NCBI RefSeq assembly: GCF_025997855.1
Contig: NZ_AP026560.1
Span: 1,762,001 to 1,826,000, forward strand
Source: Deinococcus aetherius
GTDB taxonomy: Bacteria; Deinococcota; Deinococci; Deinococcales; Deinococcaceae
DNA length: 64,000 nucleotides
Direction of reading: 5' to 3'
Positions 1 to 11,343 of this stretch are shown here, piece after piece; position 1 is the first letter of the stretch, and each line of letters begins with the position of its first letter. The notes beneath the pieces are model-generated. The model did not search any database. It was not told the origin of the DNA and was given only the letters and a program-made list of their open reading frames with translations. The position numbers and the translations under genes were made by a program.

Positions 1-17
1 GAGGAGTGTGAACTGTG

Positions 18-58
18 GGAGGTGGACCGTGAAGTTTTACACGTCACGGTCCACCTCC
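18..58. terminator. Perfect 15-bp hairpin at the 3' side of the aminotransferase gene
   Basis: The arms GGAGGTGGACCGTGA (18-32) and TCACGGTCCACCTCC (44-58) are perfectly complementary around an 11-base loop. The hairpin lies 14 bases beyond the stop codon of the leftward aminotransferase gene. There is no U-tract on either side, so it is either an unusual terminator or an mRNA 3'-end stabiliser. Nothing else is seen in bases 1-71. Confidence 0.6.
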
Positions 59-71
59 GTCACGCCGCAAC

Positions 72-1430
<1,359 letters not shown>

Positions 1431-1472
1431 GGATGGGTCTCCTGCGAGTTGAATGTTTTTTTGGACGTTGAG

Positions 1473-1587
1473 GCGGTGGGTGAACCCCTCAGTCCGCTTC
1501 GCGGACAGCTCCCCTCAAGGGGAGCCTAAGAATTTGCCTCCCCTTAAGGGGAGGTGCCCCGAAGGGGCGGAGGGGTTCGCCCACCGC
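1473..1587. repeat. 115-bp palindromic element with internal hairpins (MITE/REP-like)
   Basis: Outer arms of 18 bases (1473-1490 and 1570-1587) match at 17 of 18 positions. Inside lie several small perfect hairpins: GTCCGCTTCGCGGAC, CTCCCCTCAAGGGGAG, CCTCCCCTTAAGGGGAGG and GCCCCGAAGGGGC, giving a cloverleaf-like fold. The element begins exactly after the kamA stop codon and fills most of the gap to the aminotransferase. It has no coding capacity of its own. Its form suggests a non-autonomous mobile repeat that may also affect transcription between the two genes. Confidence 0.7.
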
Positions 1588-3015
<1,428 letters not shown>

Positions 3016-3162
3016 GTGGCTCTCCTGTTACAGAATGAAATGTGATCTCTTCCCTCTCATTGTTGGGCTTAGGGACAGCATTTGGAATACGTGGGGGCTG
3101 TTCAAGTGCCACGTCGAGGCGTGAGGGAGGCTGTCAAACGCTACTCACGACCTTGCAATTGA

Positions 3163-3168
3163 TAAGAT
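3163..3168 (+). promoter_or_regulatory. -10 element (TAAGAT) of leaderless Lrp-family gene
   Basis: TAAGAT ends six bases before ATG 3175, so transcription should start at the A of the start codon. No Shine-Dalgarno sequence is present. Confidence 0.6.
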
Positions 3169-3174
3169 GCCTCC

Positions 3175-3636
3175 ATGAAGCAGCACGGCGGCAACCTCGA
3201 CCCCCTCGACCACCGCATCCTCGAAGAACTCCAGACCGACTCGCGGCTGAGCATGAGGGAACTCGGGCGGCGGGTGGGGCTCTCGGCTCCCGCCGTGACC
3301 GAGCGGGTGCGGCGGCTGGAGGATGCGGGCGTGATCCTGGGCTACGGGGTGCGGGTGGCGAGCAAACCCCTGGGGCGGACGATCACCGCCTTCATCGGGG
3401 TGCAGGACTCGGGACGCAACGACCCGACGCTCGTGCGCTGGGCAAAAAAACACGATGGGGTGCTGGAGTGCCACAGCGTCACCGGGGACAACTCCTGCAT
3501 CCTGAAGGTGGCCGTGCCCGACGTGGGGGCGCTTGAAACGATGCTGGGCGACCTGATCGGGATGGGTTTCACCTGCGACACGAGCATCGTGCTGAGCACG
3601 CCGCTGGAGGGGAAGGTGCTGCTGCCTCCCAAATGA
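3175..3636 (+). CDS. Lrp/AsnC family transcriptional regulator
   Basis: This 153-residue protein has an N-terminal winged helix-turn-helix (about residues 8-60, with LDHRILEELQTDSRLSMREL then VGLSAPAVTERVRRLEDAG) and a C-terminal RAM/ligand-binding fold (about 70-145). Both length and order are typical of feast/famine regulators that sense amino acids. It is divergent from kamA across 159 bp, so it probably controls kamA and itself; this is inferred from position. The promoter pattern indicates a leaderless mRNA. Confidence 0.9.
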   Translation: MKQHGGNLDPLDHRILEELQTDSRLSMRELGRRVGLSAPAVTERVRRLEDAGVILGYGVRVASKPLGRTITAFIGVQDSGRNDPTLVRWAKKHDGVLECHSVTGDNSCILKVAVPDVGALETMLGDLIGMGFTCDTSIVLSTPLEGKVLLPPK

Positions 3637-3642
3637 GGGGGA

Positions 3643-4494
3643 TCAACCTTCTTCCTCAACCCGGACACCCTGCCGCCGCAACACCTGCTGAGCGGTGCGG
3701 CTGAGGATGAGGTCGTCGCTTAGGGCCAGCGTCTGCAACGTCTCCTCTACCCGCGCGTCAGCGTGACTTTCGAGCAGCGGCACGGCGGAGCGCCGAACGC
3801 GGATGCTGGGGTCATTCAGCGCCACATCGAGCATGACGGGCACGAGGTCGCCCTCCGAGCCGAGCGGGCTGAGTTTGCAGGCGTCGCAGGTCAGTGAGTG
3901 CAGGGCCGCGCGGCGCACCCGGGGCACGGGGTCGTTCAGGAGCCGCCGCAGGGGCACGGCGCAACGGCCGTCCGCCATGTGGTCCAGGGCACCCGCGCAG
4001 TCGAAGCGGACCCGGGGCTGGCGGTGGCTCAGGCCCTGGATGAGGCCGTCAACAACGAGAGGAAGTTCGCCCGTGGCGTTCAACTGTTCCCGAACGGCCA
4101 GGATGTCCCGCAGGGGCATAAGCGCGAAGCGGGCGCCCAGGGATTGAGTGTCATGGGCATGCGACCAGGCGAGCAGCGAGGCAGCCAACTCGTCCAGAAA
4201 CCGCCGCCGCATCGAGCGCCGATCAGCGGGTGAGGCCGGGGCGGAGGGCGCCTGCGCCGCCTCCACATACGCCGCCAGCCTCGCCCAACTCGGAAAGCCG
4301 AACTCGCGGGCGAGGACGAATTGGGCATCCGCCAACCGAACGCGCCGCTCGTCGGTCGTGGCTGGGGCACGGCGGTTCAGGTGGGCGGCGAAGCGTTCCC
4401 GTGCCTGAACATCTCCGCCGAGAAAAGCTTTCAGCAGGCGCTTGGCCTGCCCCCTGAGGTAATCGAGGCTGGGCGAGGATGGCAGTTGAGGCAT
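3643..4494 (-). CDS. HEAT-repeat protein of unknown function
   Basis: The 283-residue product has two parts. Residues 1-75 carry the pattern LDYLRGQAKRLLKAF then LADAQFVLAREFGFPSWARL, found as an N-terminal module on various bacterial repeat proteins. Residues from about 140 onward form HEAT-like helical repeats, for example DCAGALDHMADGRCAVPLRR and DPVPRVRRAALHSL. No catalytic motif or signal peptide is seen. A protein-binding scaffold role is a guess from the repeats. A GGGAG ribosome site lies upstream of ATG 4494. It is tail-to-tail with the Lrp gene and downstream of the trp operon. Confidence 0.75.
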   Translation of the reverse strand: MPQLPSSPSLDYLRGQAKRLLKAFLGGDVQARERFAAHLNRRAPATTDERRVRLADAQFVLAREFGFPSWARLAAYVEAAQAPSAPASPADRRSMRRRFLDELAASLLAWSHAHDTQSLGARFALMPLRDILAVREQLNATGELPLVVDGLIQGLSHRQPRVRFDCAGALDHMADGRCAVPLRRLLNDPVPRVRRAALHSLTCDACKLSPLGSEGDLVPVMLDVALNDPSIRVRRSAVPLLESHADARVEETLQTLALSDDLILSRTAQQVLRRQGVRVEEEG

Positions 4495-4689
4495 GACGGC
4501 TCCCTTTCGTCGGGCCCCGAGTCCACCTCGTCGGGCCGAAAGGAAGGTCTGGGTTGCGGGGAGGCGTGCGGGTGGGCTGTGCCCTTTCCGTGGACGGGAG
4601 GCGGCCGGACCGCGCTGGGGCCAGCCTACACCGCGTCCTCCCGAATCCGGGTCAGCGAAATGGCGGACCTGGCGGCGCCCAGCTCGCCC

Positions 4690-5706
4690 TCAGTCTCCCG
4701 CACCCCGCCGGGTCAGCGCCGCGTACCGCTCCAGCAACTCCCACGCGGCCCCGCTCGCCATGACCTCGCGGGCCTGCTCGACCCCCTCGCGGATGCTCCC
4801 CACCCGCTCCGCCGTCCGCAGGGCCGCCCCGGCGTTCAGCGCCACGATGTCGCGCTGGGCGGGGGTGCCGCCGCCCGTCAGCAGGGCGCGGGTGATCTCG
4901 GCGTTCTCGGCGGGGGTGCCGCCCACGATGGCCTCGCGGGGGTGCAGGCCCACGCCCGCCTCCTCGGGATGCACGGCGCGGTCGATCACCTCGCCGTTCC
5001 GCAGGCCCGTGACGGTGTTCTCGCCGCAGACGGTGAATTCGTCGAGGCCGTTGCCGTGGACGACGGTCGCCCCCTTCGCCCCCAGCAGACGCAACACCTC
5101 GGCCAGGATACGGGTCAGCTCCGGCTTGAAGACGCCCACGACGAGGTGGGTGGCCCCGGCGGGGTTGGAAAGCGGCCCCAGGATATTGAACACCGTCCGG
5201 GCGGCGAGGTCGGCGCGGACGGAGGCGGCGTGCCGCAGCGCGGGGTGGTAGTTGCGCGCGAACATGAAGCCGATGCCCAAGGAGTTGATGCCCTCCGCGA
5301 CGACTTCCGGGGAGGCGTCGAGATTCACGCCGAGGGATTCGAGCACATCCGCGCTGCCCGCCCGGCTGCTCGCGGCGCGGTTGCCGTGCTTGGCGACCGG
5401 CACGCCCGCCGCCGCGACCACGAAGGCGGTCGTCGTGGAAATGTTGAAGGTGTGCGCCCCATCGCCCCCGGTGCCCACCACGTCGAGAAGCACGTCGCGC
5501 GGCTCGACCTCCACCCGAACCGCGTGTTCGCGCATGGCCTGAGCGAACCCCGCGATCTCCTCCGGCGTCTCGCCCCGCACCCGCAACGCCGCCAGGGCCG
5601 CCGCGAGGCGCACGCCGCTCACGTCCCCGTCCATGACCTGCCGCATGAAGGCCGCCGCCTCGGGCTGGGTTAGGGTTTCGCCGTTCATCAGCCGGGCGTG
5701 CATCAC
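4690..5706 (-). CDS. trpD: Anthranilate phosphoribosyltransferase
   Basis: TrpD joins anthranilate to PRPP in the second step of tryptophan synthesis. The 338-residue protein shows the PRPP loop GTGGDGAHTFNIST (about residues 77-90), the KHGNRAASSRAGSAD anthranilate/PRPP segment (about 105-120) and NILGPLSNP. Its ATG overlaps the trpG stop by four bases (ATGA), so translation is coupled. It is the last gene of the trpE operon. No fusion to TrpG is present, unlike some enterobacteria. Confidence 0.96.
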   Translation of the reverse strand: MMHARLMNGETLTQPEAAAFMRQVMDGDVSGVRLAAALAALRVRGETPEEIAGFAQAMREHAVRVEVEPRDVLLDVVGTGGDGAHTFNISTTTAFVVAAAGVPVAKHGNRAASSRAGSADVLESLGVNLDASPEVVAEGINSLGIGFMFARNYHPALRHAASVRADLAARTVFNILGPLSNPAGATHLVVGVFKPELTRILAEVLRLLGAKGATVVHGNGLDEFTVCGENTVTGLRNGEVIDRAVHPEEAGVGLHPREAIVGGTPAENAEITRALLTGGGTPAQRDIVALNAGAALRTAERVGSIREGVEQAREVMASGAAWELLERYAALTRRGAGD

Positions 5707-6311
5707 GCGAGTTCCTTTTGCGCCCGGTGCTCGCGGACCACGTTCAGGAAGTTGCGCAGCATCGCCATGCCGTCCTCGGTGGCGATGGACTCGGGGTGGA
5801 ACTGGACGCCGAAGACGGGATAGTCGCGGTGGCGCAGGGCCATCAGCACCTCCTCACCGGGGTCGGCCGTCCAGGCGACGGGCACGAGTTCCGGCGGCAG
5901 GTCGCGCACCACGAGGGAGTGGTAGCGGGTCACGCGCACGTCGTCGTCAACTCCCGCGAAGAGGCCCGAGCCGTCGTGCCGCAACGGGCTCGTCTTGCCG
6001 TGGACTGGTTGCAGCGCCCGCCCCACCCGCGCCCCGAACGCCTCGCCGATGCTCTGGTGGCCCAGGCAGACGCCGAGGGTGGGAAACTGGGGTCCGAGTT
6101 CGCGCACCACCTCGACGCTCATCCCCGCTTCGAGCGGCGTGCAGGGACCGGGGGAAACGACGATGGCGTCGGGGTTGAGCATCCGCACGTCATCGAGGGT
6201 GAACTGATCATTGCGCCAGACAGTGAGGTCACAGCCCAACTCGCCGAAGTATTGGACGAGGTTGTAGGTGAAGGAGTCGTAGTTGTCGATAAGGAGGATT
6301 CGCGGAGTCAT
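5703..6311 (-). CDS. trpG: Anthranilate synthase component II (glutamine amidotransferase)
   Basis: TrpG supplies ammonia from glutamine to TrpE. The class I amidotransferase triad is visible: the nucleophile Cys in GVCLGHQSIGEAFGA (about residue 81) and His/Glu in FGVQFHPESIATEDG (about 173-187). At 202 residues it is a free-standing subunit. It overlaps the upstream GNAT gene and downstream trpD by four bases each. A free-standing TrpG can also serve para-aminobenzoate synthesis, but the operon assigns it to tryptophan. Confidence 0.95.
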   Translation of the reverse strand: MTPRILLIDNYDSFTYNLVQYFGELGCDLTVWRNDQFTLDDVRMLNPDAIVVSPGPCTPLEAGMSVEVVRELGPQFPTLGVCLGHQSIGEAFGARVGRALQPVHGKTSPLRHDGSGLFAGVDDDVRVTRYHSLVVRDLPPELVPVAWTADPGEEVLMALRHRDYPVFGVQFHPESIATEDGMAMLRNFLNVVREHRAQKELA

Positions 6312-6771
6312 GCCGTCACCTTCGCTTTCTCTTTGCGCAAGTAGATCAGGGTCACGTCGCCGTGCCGCTCGGAGCGGTCGCGCATGTAGCCCAGGCGCTC
6401 ATAGAGCCAGAGGTTACGCGTGCTGCGCTCGCCCGTGAACAGTTCCAGGGTAGGGGCAGGAAGCGTGGCCTCGATGGCGTGCAGGAGGCGAGGACCATAA
6501 CCTCGGCCCGGCTCGGAGGGGTCCACGATCAGGCGCCCGATCTGCCCCACTCCCGCCTCATCGACAAAGCCCCGCACGGAGGCGATGAGCCGTCCGTTCA
6601 GCGTGCCCTTTAAGAGGGTCTGTCTTTCAGCCTCTGCCTGCAACTCCTCCAAAGTCTGCGTCATGGCGGGGAGAGTCGCTTCTGGGTACAGGGCCGCCTC
6701 GTACGTATAGGCGCGGCGTTGCAAGTCGAGAATGGCGGGGAGGTCGTCCGGGACAACGGGTTCAATAACCA

Positions 6772-6775
<4 letters not shown>
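6308..6775 (-). CDS. GNAT family N-acetyltransferase embedded in the trp operon
   Basis: This 155-residue protein has the GNAT fold with the acetyl-CoA loop region VDPSEPGRGYGPRLLHAIE (about residues 86-104) and an end motif LYERLGYM. It lies between trpE and trpG and overlaps both by four bases, so it is made from the attenuated trp transcript. The substrate is unknown. Acetylation of an amino acid, an aromatic amine or anthranilate can be imagined, but nothing in the sequence shows it. Confidence 0.88.
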
Positions 6776-8214
<1,439 letters not shown>

Positions 8215-8229
8215 GGGGCTCCTGGGGGC

Positions 8230-8273
8230 AAAAGGAGACGCGCCCGGTGGAGGGGCTTCCACCTGGGCGCGTC
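8230..8273 (-). terminator. trp attenuator terminator hairpin
   Basis: On the minus strand GACGCGCCC plus GGTGGA pairs with TCCACC plus GGGCGCGTC around a short AGCCCC loop with one unpaired A. CTCC and then TTTT follow. The hairpin sits between the leader peptide stop and the trpE ribosome site. The leader segment CCTGGGC around the fourth Trp codon is complementary to GCCCAGG in the left arm and could form the competing antiterminator. Confidence 0.85.
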
Positions 8274-8299
8274 CGGTCTGGGAGGGGAAACGGCGCGGG

Positions 8300-8347
8300 T
8301 TAGGCCCAGGCGAAGCCAGGCCACCACCACGCGCCGTTCACGGTCAT
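8300..8347 (-). CDS. trpL: trp operon leader peptide MTVNGAWWWPGFAWA
   Basis: A 15-codon reading frame carries three consecutive Trp codons and a fourth near its end, followed by TAA. It lies 85 bases upstream of trpE. Its early codons (AACGGCGCG) pair with CGCGCCGTT just after the stop codon, giving the 1:2 pause structure of classical attenuation. TATGCT ends six bases before the ATG and no Shine-Dalgarno is present, so the leader is probably read from a leaderless mRNA. Ribosome stalling at the Trp codons should favour read-through into trpE. Confidence 0.88.
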   Translation of the reverse strand: MTVNGAWWWPGFAWA

Positions 8348-8353
8348 GGGAGG

Positions 8354-8383
8354 AGCATAGCGCGAGCGGGGCCGGGCCCTCAA
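8354..8383 (-). promoter_or_regulatory. Promoter of trpL-trpE operon
   Basis: A -35 TTGAGG (8378-8383) and a -10 TATGCT (8354-8359) are separated by 18 bases. The -10 ends six bases before the trpL ATG. The promoter lies directly after the PepSY gene stop codon. Confidence 0.75.
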
Positions 8384-8389
8384 GTCCGC

Positions 8390-9028
8390 CTACCGGATGG
8401 CGAGGCGGGCGAGCACGGCGACGAGCGCGCTCGCGCCCAGCATGGCCGCCAGCGCCTTTACCCGCGTCTTTTTCAGGTACAGCAGGATGCCGAGCCCAGT
8501 CAGCGACACGAGCGTCAGGAAGATGCCGCTGAGGTCGATCAACCACGCCCACGCCCCGCCCGCGTCCCGGCCCCGGTGCAGGTCGTTGAGCACCGCGACG
8601 GCGCCCTGCGCCTCCACGTTCACGGTGTACCGCCCCGTCCCCGTGTCGATGAAGGCGTCCGCGCTGTAACCGGGCGCGCGGAAGGACAGGCTGGCCTCGT
8701 TTCCGTCCAAGCGCGTGTCCTCGGCGCGGCCGTGCAGCCCCTGCCGGGCGCGCAATTCCTCGGCGACGGTCAGCCAGTTCACTTCCCCGTCCCGAATCCA
8801 CCCGGCAGGCAGGGTCCCCGTCACCTCGCGCCGGGTCTCGGCGCTTCCGAAAGCCCAGTCGGGATGGTTGAGGGTGATGCCCGTCAGGCTGAAGAACAGC
8901 ACGACGAGGAGGCTGACCATGCTGGTGTAGGTATGGAGCCAGCGCAGCCAGACGTGCGTCCTGGCCTTGAGTGAACGGGGGCGGCGGGAAGCCCGGGCGG
9001 CAGACTCAGGCTTTGCCGAAAGAGACAC
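8390..9028 (-). CDS. PepSY-domain membrane protein
   Basis: The 212-residue protein has a basic N-terminus, a first membrane segment (about residues 36-55, SMVSLLVVLFFSLTGITLNH), an extracytoplasmic PepSY-like region with the LNDLHRGRDAGGAW motif near 140, and a second and probably third membrane segment near 165-210. LNDLHRGR and the HPDW turn are typical of PepSY-associated reductase-like proteins. The start overlaps the upstream DUF2271 gene by 23 bases. With ApbE and DUF2271 it forms a predicted membrane flavin-redox unit. Confidence 0.85.
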   Translation of the reverse strand: MSLSAKPESAARASRRPRSLKARTHVWLRWLHTYTSMVSLLVVLFFSLTGITLNHPDWAFGSAETRREVTGTLPAGWIRDGEVNWLTVAEELRARQGLHGRAEDTRLDGNEASLSFRAPGYSADAFIDTGTGRYTVNVEAQGAVAVLNDLHRGRDAGGAWAWLIDLSGIFLTLVSLTGLGILLYLKKTRVKALAAMLGASALVAVLARLAIR

Positions 9029-9572
9029 TGGCCGCCTCGATGTCGTTGTCCGCCGTCAGGGTCTTCTTGAAGGCGGTGGCGCCCACCGTCACCTTCTCGC
9101 GCACCAGGCTGTAGGGGCCGTGCTCGCGGGCGGTCTCGATGCACACGTAGTAGTCGCCCTGCGGGGCGAGCACGCCCCGGTCGGTCTTGCCGTCCCAAAC
9201 GACGGCGTAGGTGCCGGGGTTGCGGGTGGGGCCGCTGACCGTGTCCAGCAGCTCGCCGTTCTCGCGGTACCAGCGGCGCAGGTCGGGAATCCAGCGCGGG
9301 CCGCGCCCGGTGGTCTGCGCCCAGACGGTCAGCGTCCGCACCGGGTTGCCCTGGGCGTCCTCGATCCAGACGGCGACGTAGGGGCGCCGCACCCGGCCCC
9401 CGGCCTGGGTGGCAACGGTGAAGGTGATGTCGAGCGCCTGGCCCGCCACCCACCGCTTGCCCGTGGCGGGAGTGACGGCGGCGGCCCCGGCGGGCGCGAG
9501 GCGGGAGAGGACGAGGGCGGCGGTGCCGAGCGCGAGCTTGCGGAGGACGGAACGGCGGGTGTCAAAGGTCAT
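9006..9572 (-). CDS. DUF2271 domain protein with Tat-type signal
   Basis: The 188-residue product begins with a twin-arginine sequence (RRSVLRKLALGTAALVLSRL), which suggests export in folded form by the Tat pathway. The remainder is a beta-rich DUF2271 domain (about residues 40-188, including RPYVAVWIEDAQGNPVRTL and TYAVVWDGKTDRG). DUF2271 proteins are known to occur with ApbE flavin transferases. A GGAGAG site precedes ATG 9572. It lies between apbE and the PepSY gene, all leftward. Confidence 0.85.
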   Translation of the reverse strand: MTFDTRRSVLRKLALGTAALVLSRLAPAGAAAVTPATGKRWVAGQALDITFTVATQAGGRVRRPYVAVWIEDAQGNPVRTLTVWAQTTGRGPRWIPDLRRWYRENGELLDTVSGPTRNPGTYAVVWDGKTDRGVLAPQGDYYVCIETAREHGPYSLVREKVTVGATAFKKTLTADNDIEAASVSFGKA

Positions 9573-9672
9573 GGTGAGTCTCTCCAGGGGCAGGAATCGT
9601 AGGGCCTGAGCTTGGCGTCTGGCAGGGGGTGCCGACCGTAACCGAGGTTGGCGTGATCGGGTTGGCCGGGGG

Positions 9673-10644
9673 TTAAGGCGGCCGGGCCGCCCAGCGAGCG
9701 CTGGCGTGCCCCGTCCCGTCCCGCGTGACGATCAGGGCCGACGCGCCCGGCGTGGCATCCACCAGGGCCAGTCCCTCTGCCACGTCCAGCACGCTGAGGG
9801 CTGTGGCGAGCGCGTCGGCGGTCAGGCAGTCGGGGGCGGTGACGGTCACGCCGGGAACGTCGGCGACCGGGCGGCCCGTGCGCGGGTCGAGGAGGTGCGA
9901 GTACCACGTCTCCCCCACCCGGTAGCCCCGGTGCGTGTCCCCGCTGGTGGCGAGGGCGCCGCCCCGCACGTGAACCCGGCAGAGGGGCGGCAGGTCGTCC
10001 CGGCGGCCGAAGGGGTCGGCGACGGCGACCGTGAGCCCGGTTCCCCCCAGCGTGCGCAGGTCGCCCCCGGCGTTCACCAGGACGGCTCGCACCCCCGGGG
10101 ACGCGAACGCGGCCTCGGCAGCGTGGTCCACGACGTACCCCTTCGCCAGCGCGTTCAGGCCGAGGGGAAAGGTGGCGTGCAGGGTGGCCGCGCCGCCCTG
10201 GTGCAGGGTCCACGGGGAATCCCGCAACCGCCCGGCGAGCGCGGCCAACTCGGCGGCGTCGGGGGCACATCCCGCCTCCTCGGCCCGCTTCCACACGGCG
10301 CCGAGGGCGTCCGCGCCGGGGTGGAACGCGCCGCCCGTCGCCTCCCGCCAGCGGTCCGCCGCCCGAAGGACGTGGAGGAGGTCGGGGCTGAGCGTCACCC
10401 GTTCTCCCGGCCGCGTCAGCCACCGCCGCAACTCGCTTGCCGGGTCGAAGCGAGTCAGAAGGGGGGTCAGGCGGTCGATCTCGTCCAATGCGGCGCGTTC
10501 GGCTTCCCCGGCCCGGGCGCGGGTGTCCGCCACGACCTGCACCTCCAGCTCGGTGCCCAGCACGCGCTCGTACACGCTCCGCAGGCGGTGCGGCGGGATC
10601 AGGCGGCGCGCGAGTCGGGGGAGGAACCACCGGGCGAACGACAT
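9673..10644 (-). CDS. apbE: FAD:protein FMN transferase (ApbE family)
   Basis: ApbE enzymes attach FMN from FAD covalently to Thr/Ser of extracytoplasmic redox proteins. The 323-residue product has LNALAKGYVVD (about residues 165-175), VNAGGDLRTLGG (about 190), the HLLDPRTGRPV motif (about 248-258) and the metal-site TADALATALSV (about 278-288). No clear signal peptide or lipobox is seen at the N-terminus, which is unusual for exported ApbE and leaves its location open. It is 100 bases upstream of the DUF2271 gene. Confidence 0.9.
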   Translation of the reverse strand: MSFARWFLPRLARRLIPPHRLRSVYERVLGTELEVQVVADTRARAGEAERAALDEIDRLTPLLTRFDPASELRRWLTRPGERVTLSPDLLHVLRAADRWREATGGAFHPGADALGAVWKRAEEAGCAPDAAELAALAGRLRDSPWTLHQGGAATLHATFPLGLNALAKGYVVDHAAEAAFASPGVRAVLVNAGGDLRTLGGTGLTVAVADPFGRRDDLPPLCRVHVRGGALATSGDTHRGYRVGETWYSHLLDPRTGRPVADVPGVTVTAPDCLTADALATALSVLDVAEGLALVDATPGASALIVTRDGTGHASARWAARPP

Positions 10645-10809
10645 CGTGGAGATGATGCCGCTCGACGTTGAAGGTTTGTCGAAGGTCGTTTCCCTCCCGC
10701 AGGCGGCGGCATGAGGGCGAACGTTAGCCCCTGACAGGAGGGCCGGTTACGCTGGGGCGCTGCCGACCACGGGCCCGGACCACACGAGCCCGGACCAGCA
10801 GGACCCCGG

Positions 10810-11067
10810 ATGTTCCGGCTGATCGGCAAACTCCGGGCCGTGCCCGGTGCGCGGGACGACCTGCTGCTCGCCGGGCTGGAGGAGATGCCGGGGTGCCAGG
10901 GCTACGTCGTCGCCCGCGACCTCGCTGACCTGGACGGGCCGTGAATCACCGAGGTCTGGGACAGACAGGAGGGCCACCGGGCGTCCCTGACCCTGCCCTC
11001 CGTCCCCACCAAGCCGGTCGACGGGCGGGGTCTGCCCCGGGGGGAGGCGCAAGTGCTCCCTTCCTGA
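10810..11067 (+). pseudogene. Decayed antibiotic-biosynthesis-monooxygenase (ABM/YgiN-like) gene
   Basis: Translation gives MFRLIGKLRAVPG then GCQGYVVARD, a stop TGA at 10942-10944, then ITEVWDRQEGHRASLTLPSV. Intact small ABM-domain quinol monooxygenases commonly carry IWITEVWDSQESHRASL here, so the Trp codon before ITEVW has probably become TGA. Residues also appear to be missing both before GCQGY and after LPSV. The frame stays open on both sides of the stop up to 11065-11067. It lies alone on the plus strand between apbE and the glgB operon. Confidence 0.7.
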
Positions 11068-11079
11068 GGGGCGCTCCCG

Positions 11080-11343
11080 TCAGGACCGATTGGACGCGGA
11101 ATAGAACAGCAGCCCAATCAGGATGAGGTCGAGGGCCCAGCTCGCCGGGCGCCGGAGGGCAGGGTCACGCCGCGCCCGCAGGAACTGCACCCCCAGCCGA
11201 GCCACGAGGAGCAGGGCCACGAGGTAGGGGCTCGGCAGCGGTCCCCCCAGCAGCGGCAGGAGCAGCAGCACGGCAACCACCGCCAGCAATGCGAAACTGA
11301 CGATAGTCAGAGCGTCGGGGCGGGGGCGTTCGGGCGGGGTCAA
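11080..11343 (-). CDS. Small membrane protein of unknown function
   Basis: The 87-residue protein has two hydrophobic segments close together (about residues 13-33 and 38-52) and a third near the C-terminus (about 68-82). An arginine-rich linker RARRDPALRRP separates the last two. Its ATG overlaps the glgB stop by four bases (ATGA), so it is coupled to glgB. I do not recognise the family. Confidence 0.7.
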   Translation of the reverse strand: MTPPERPRPDALTIVSFALLAVVAVLLLLPLLGGPLPSPYLVALLLVARLGVQFLRARRDPALRRPASWALDLILIGLLFYSASNRS

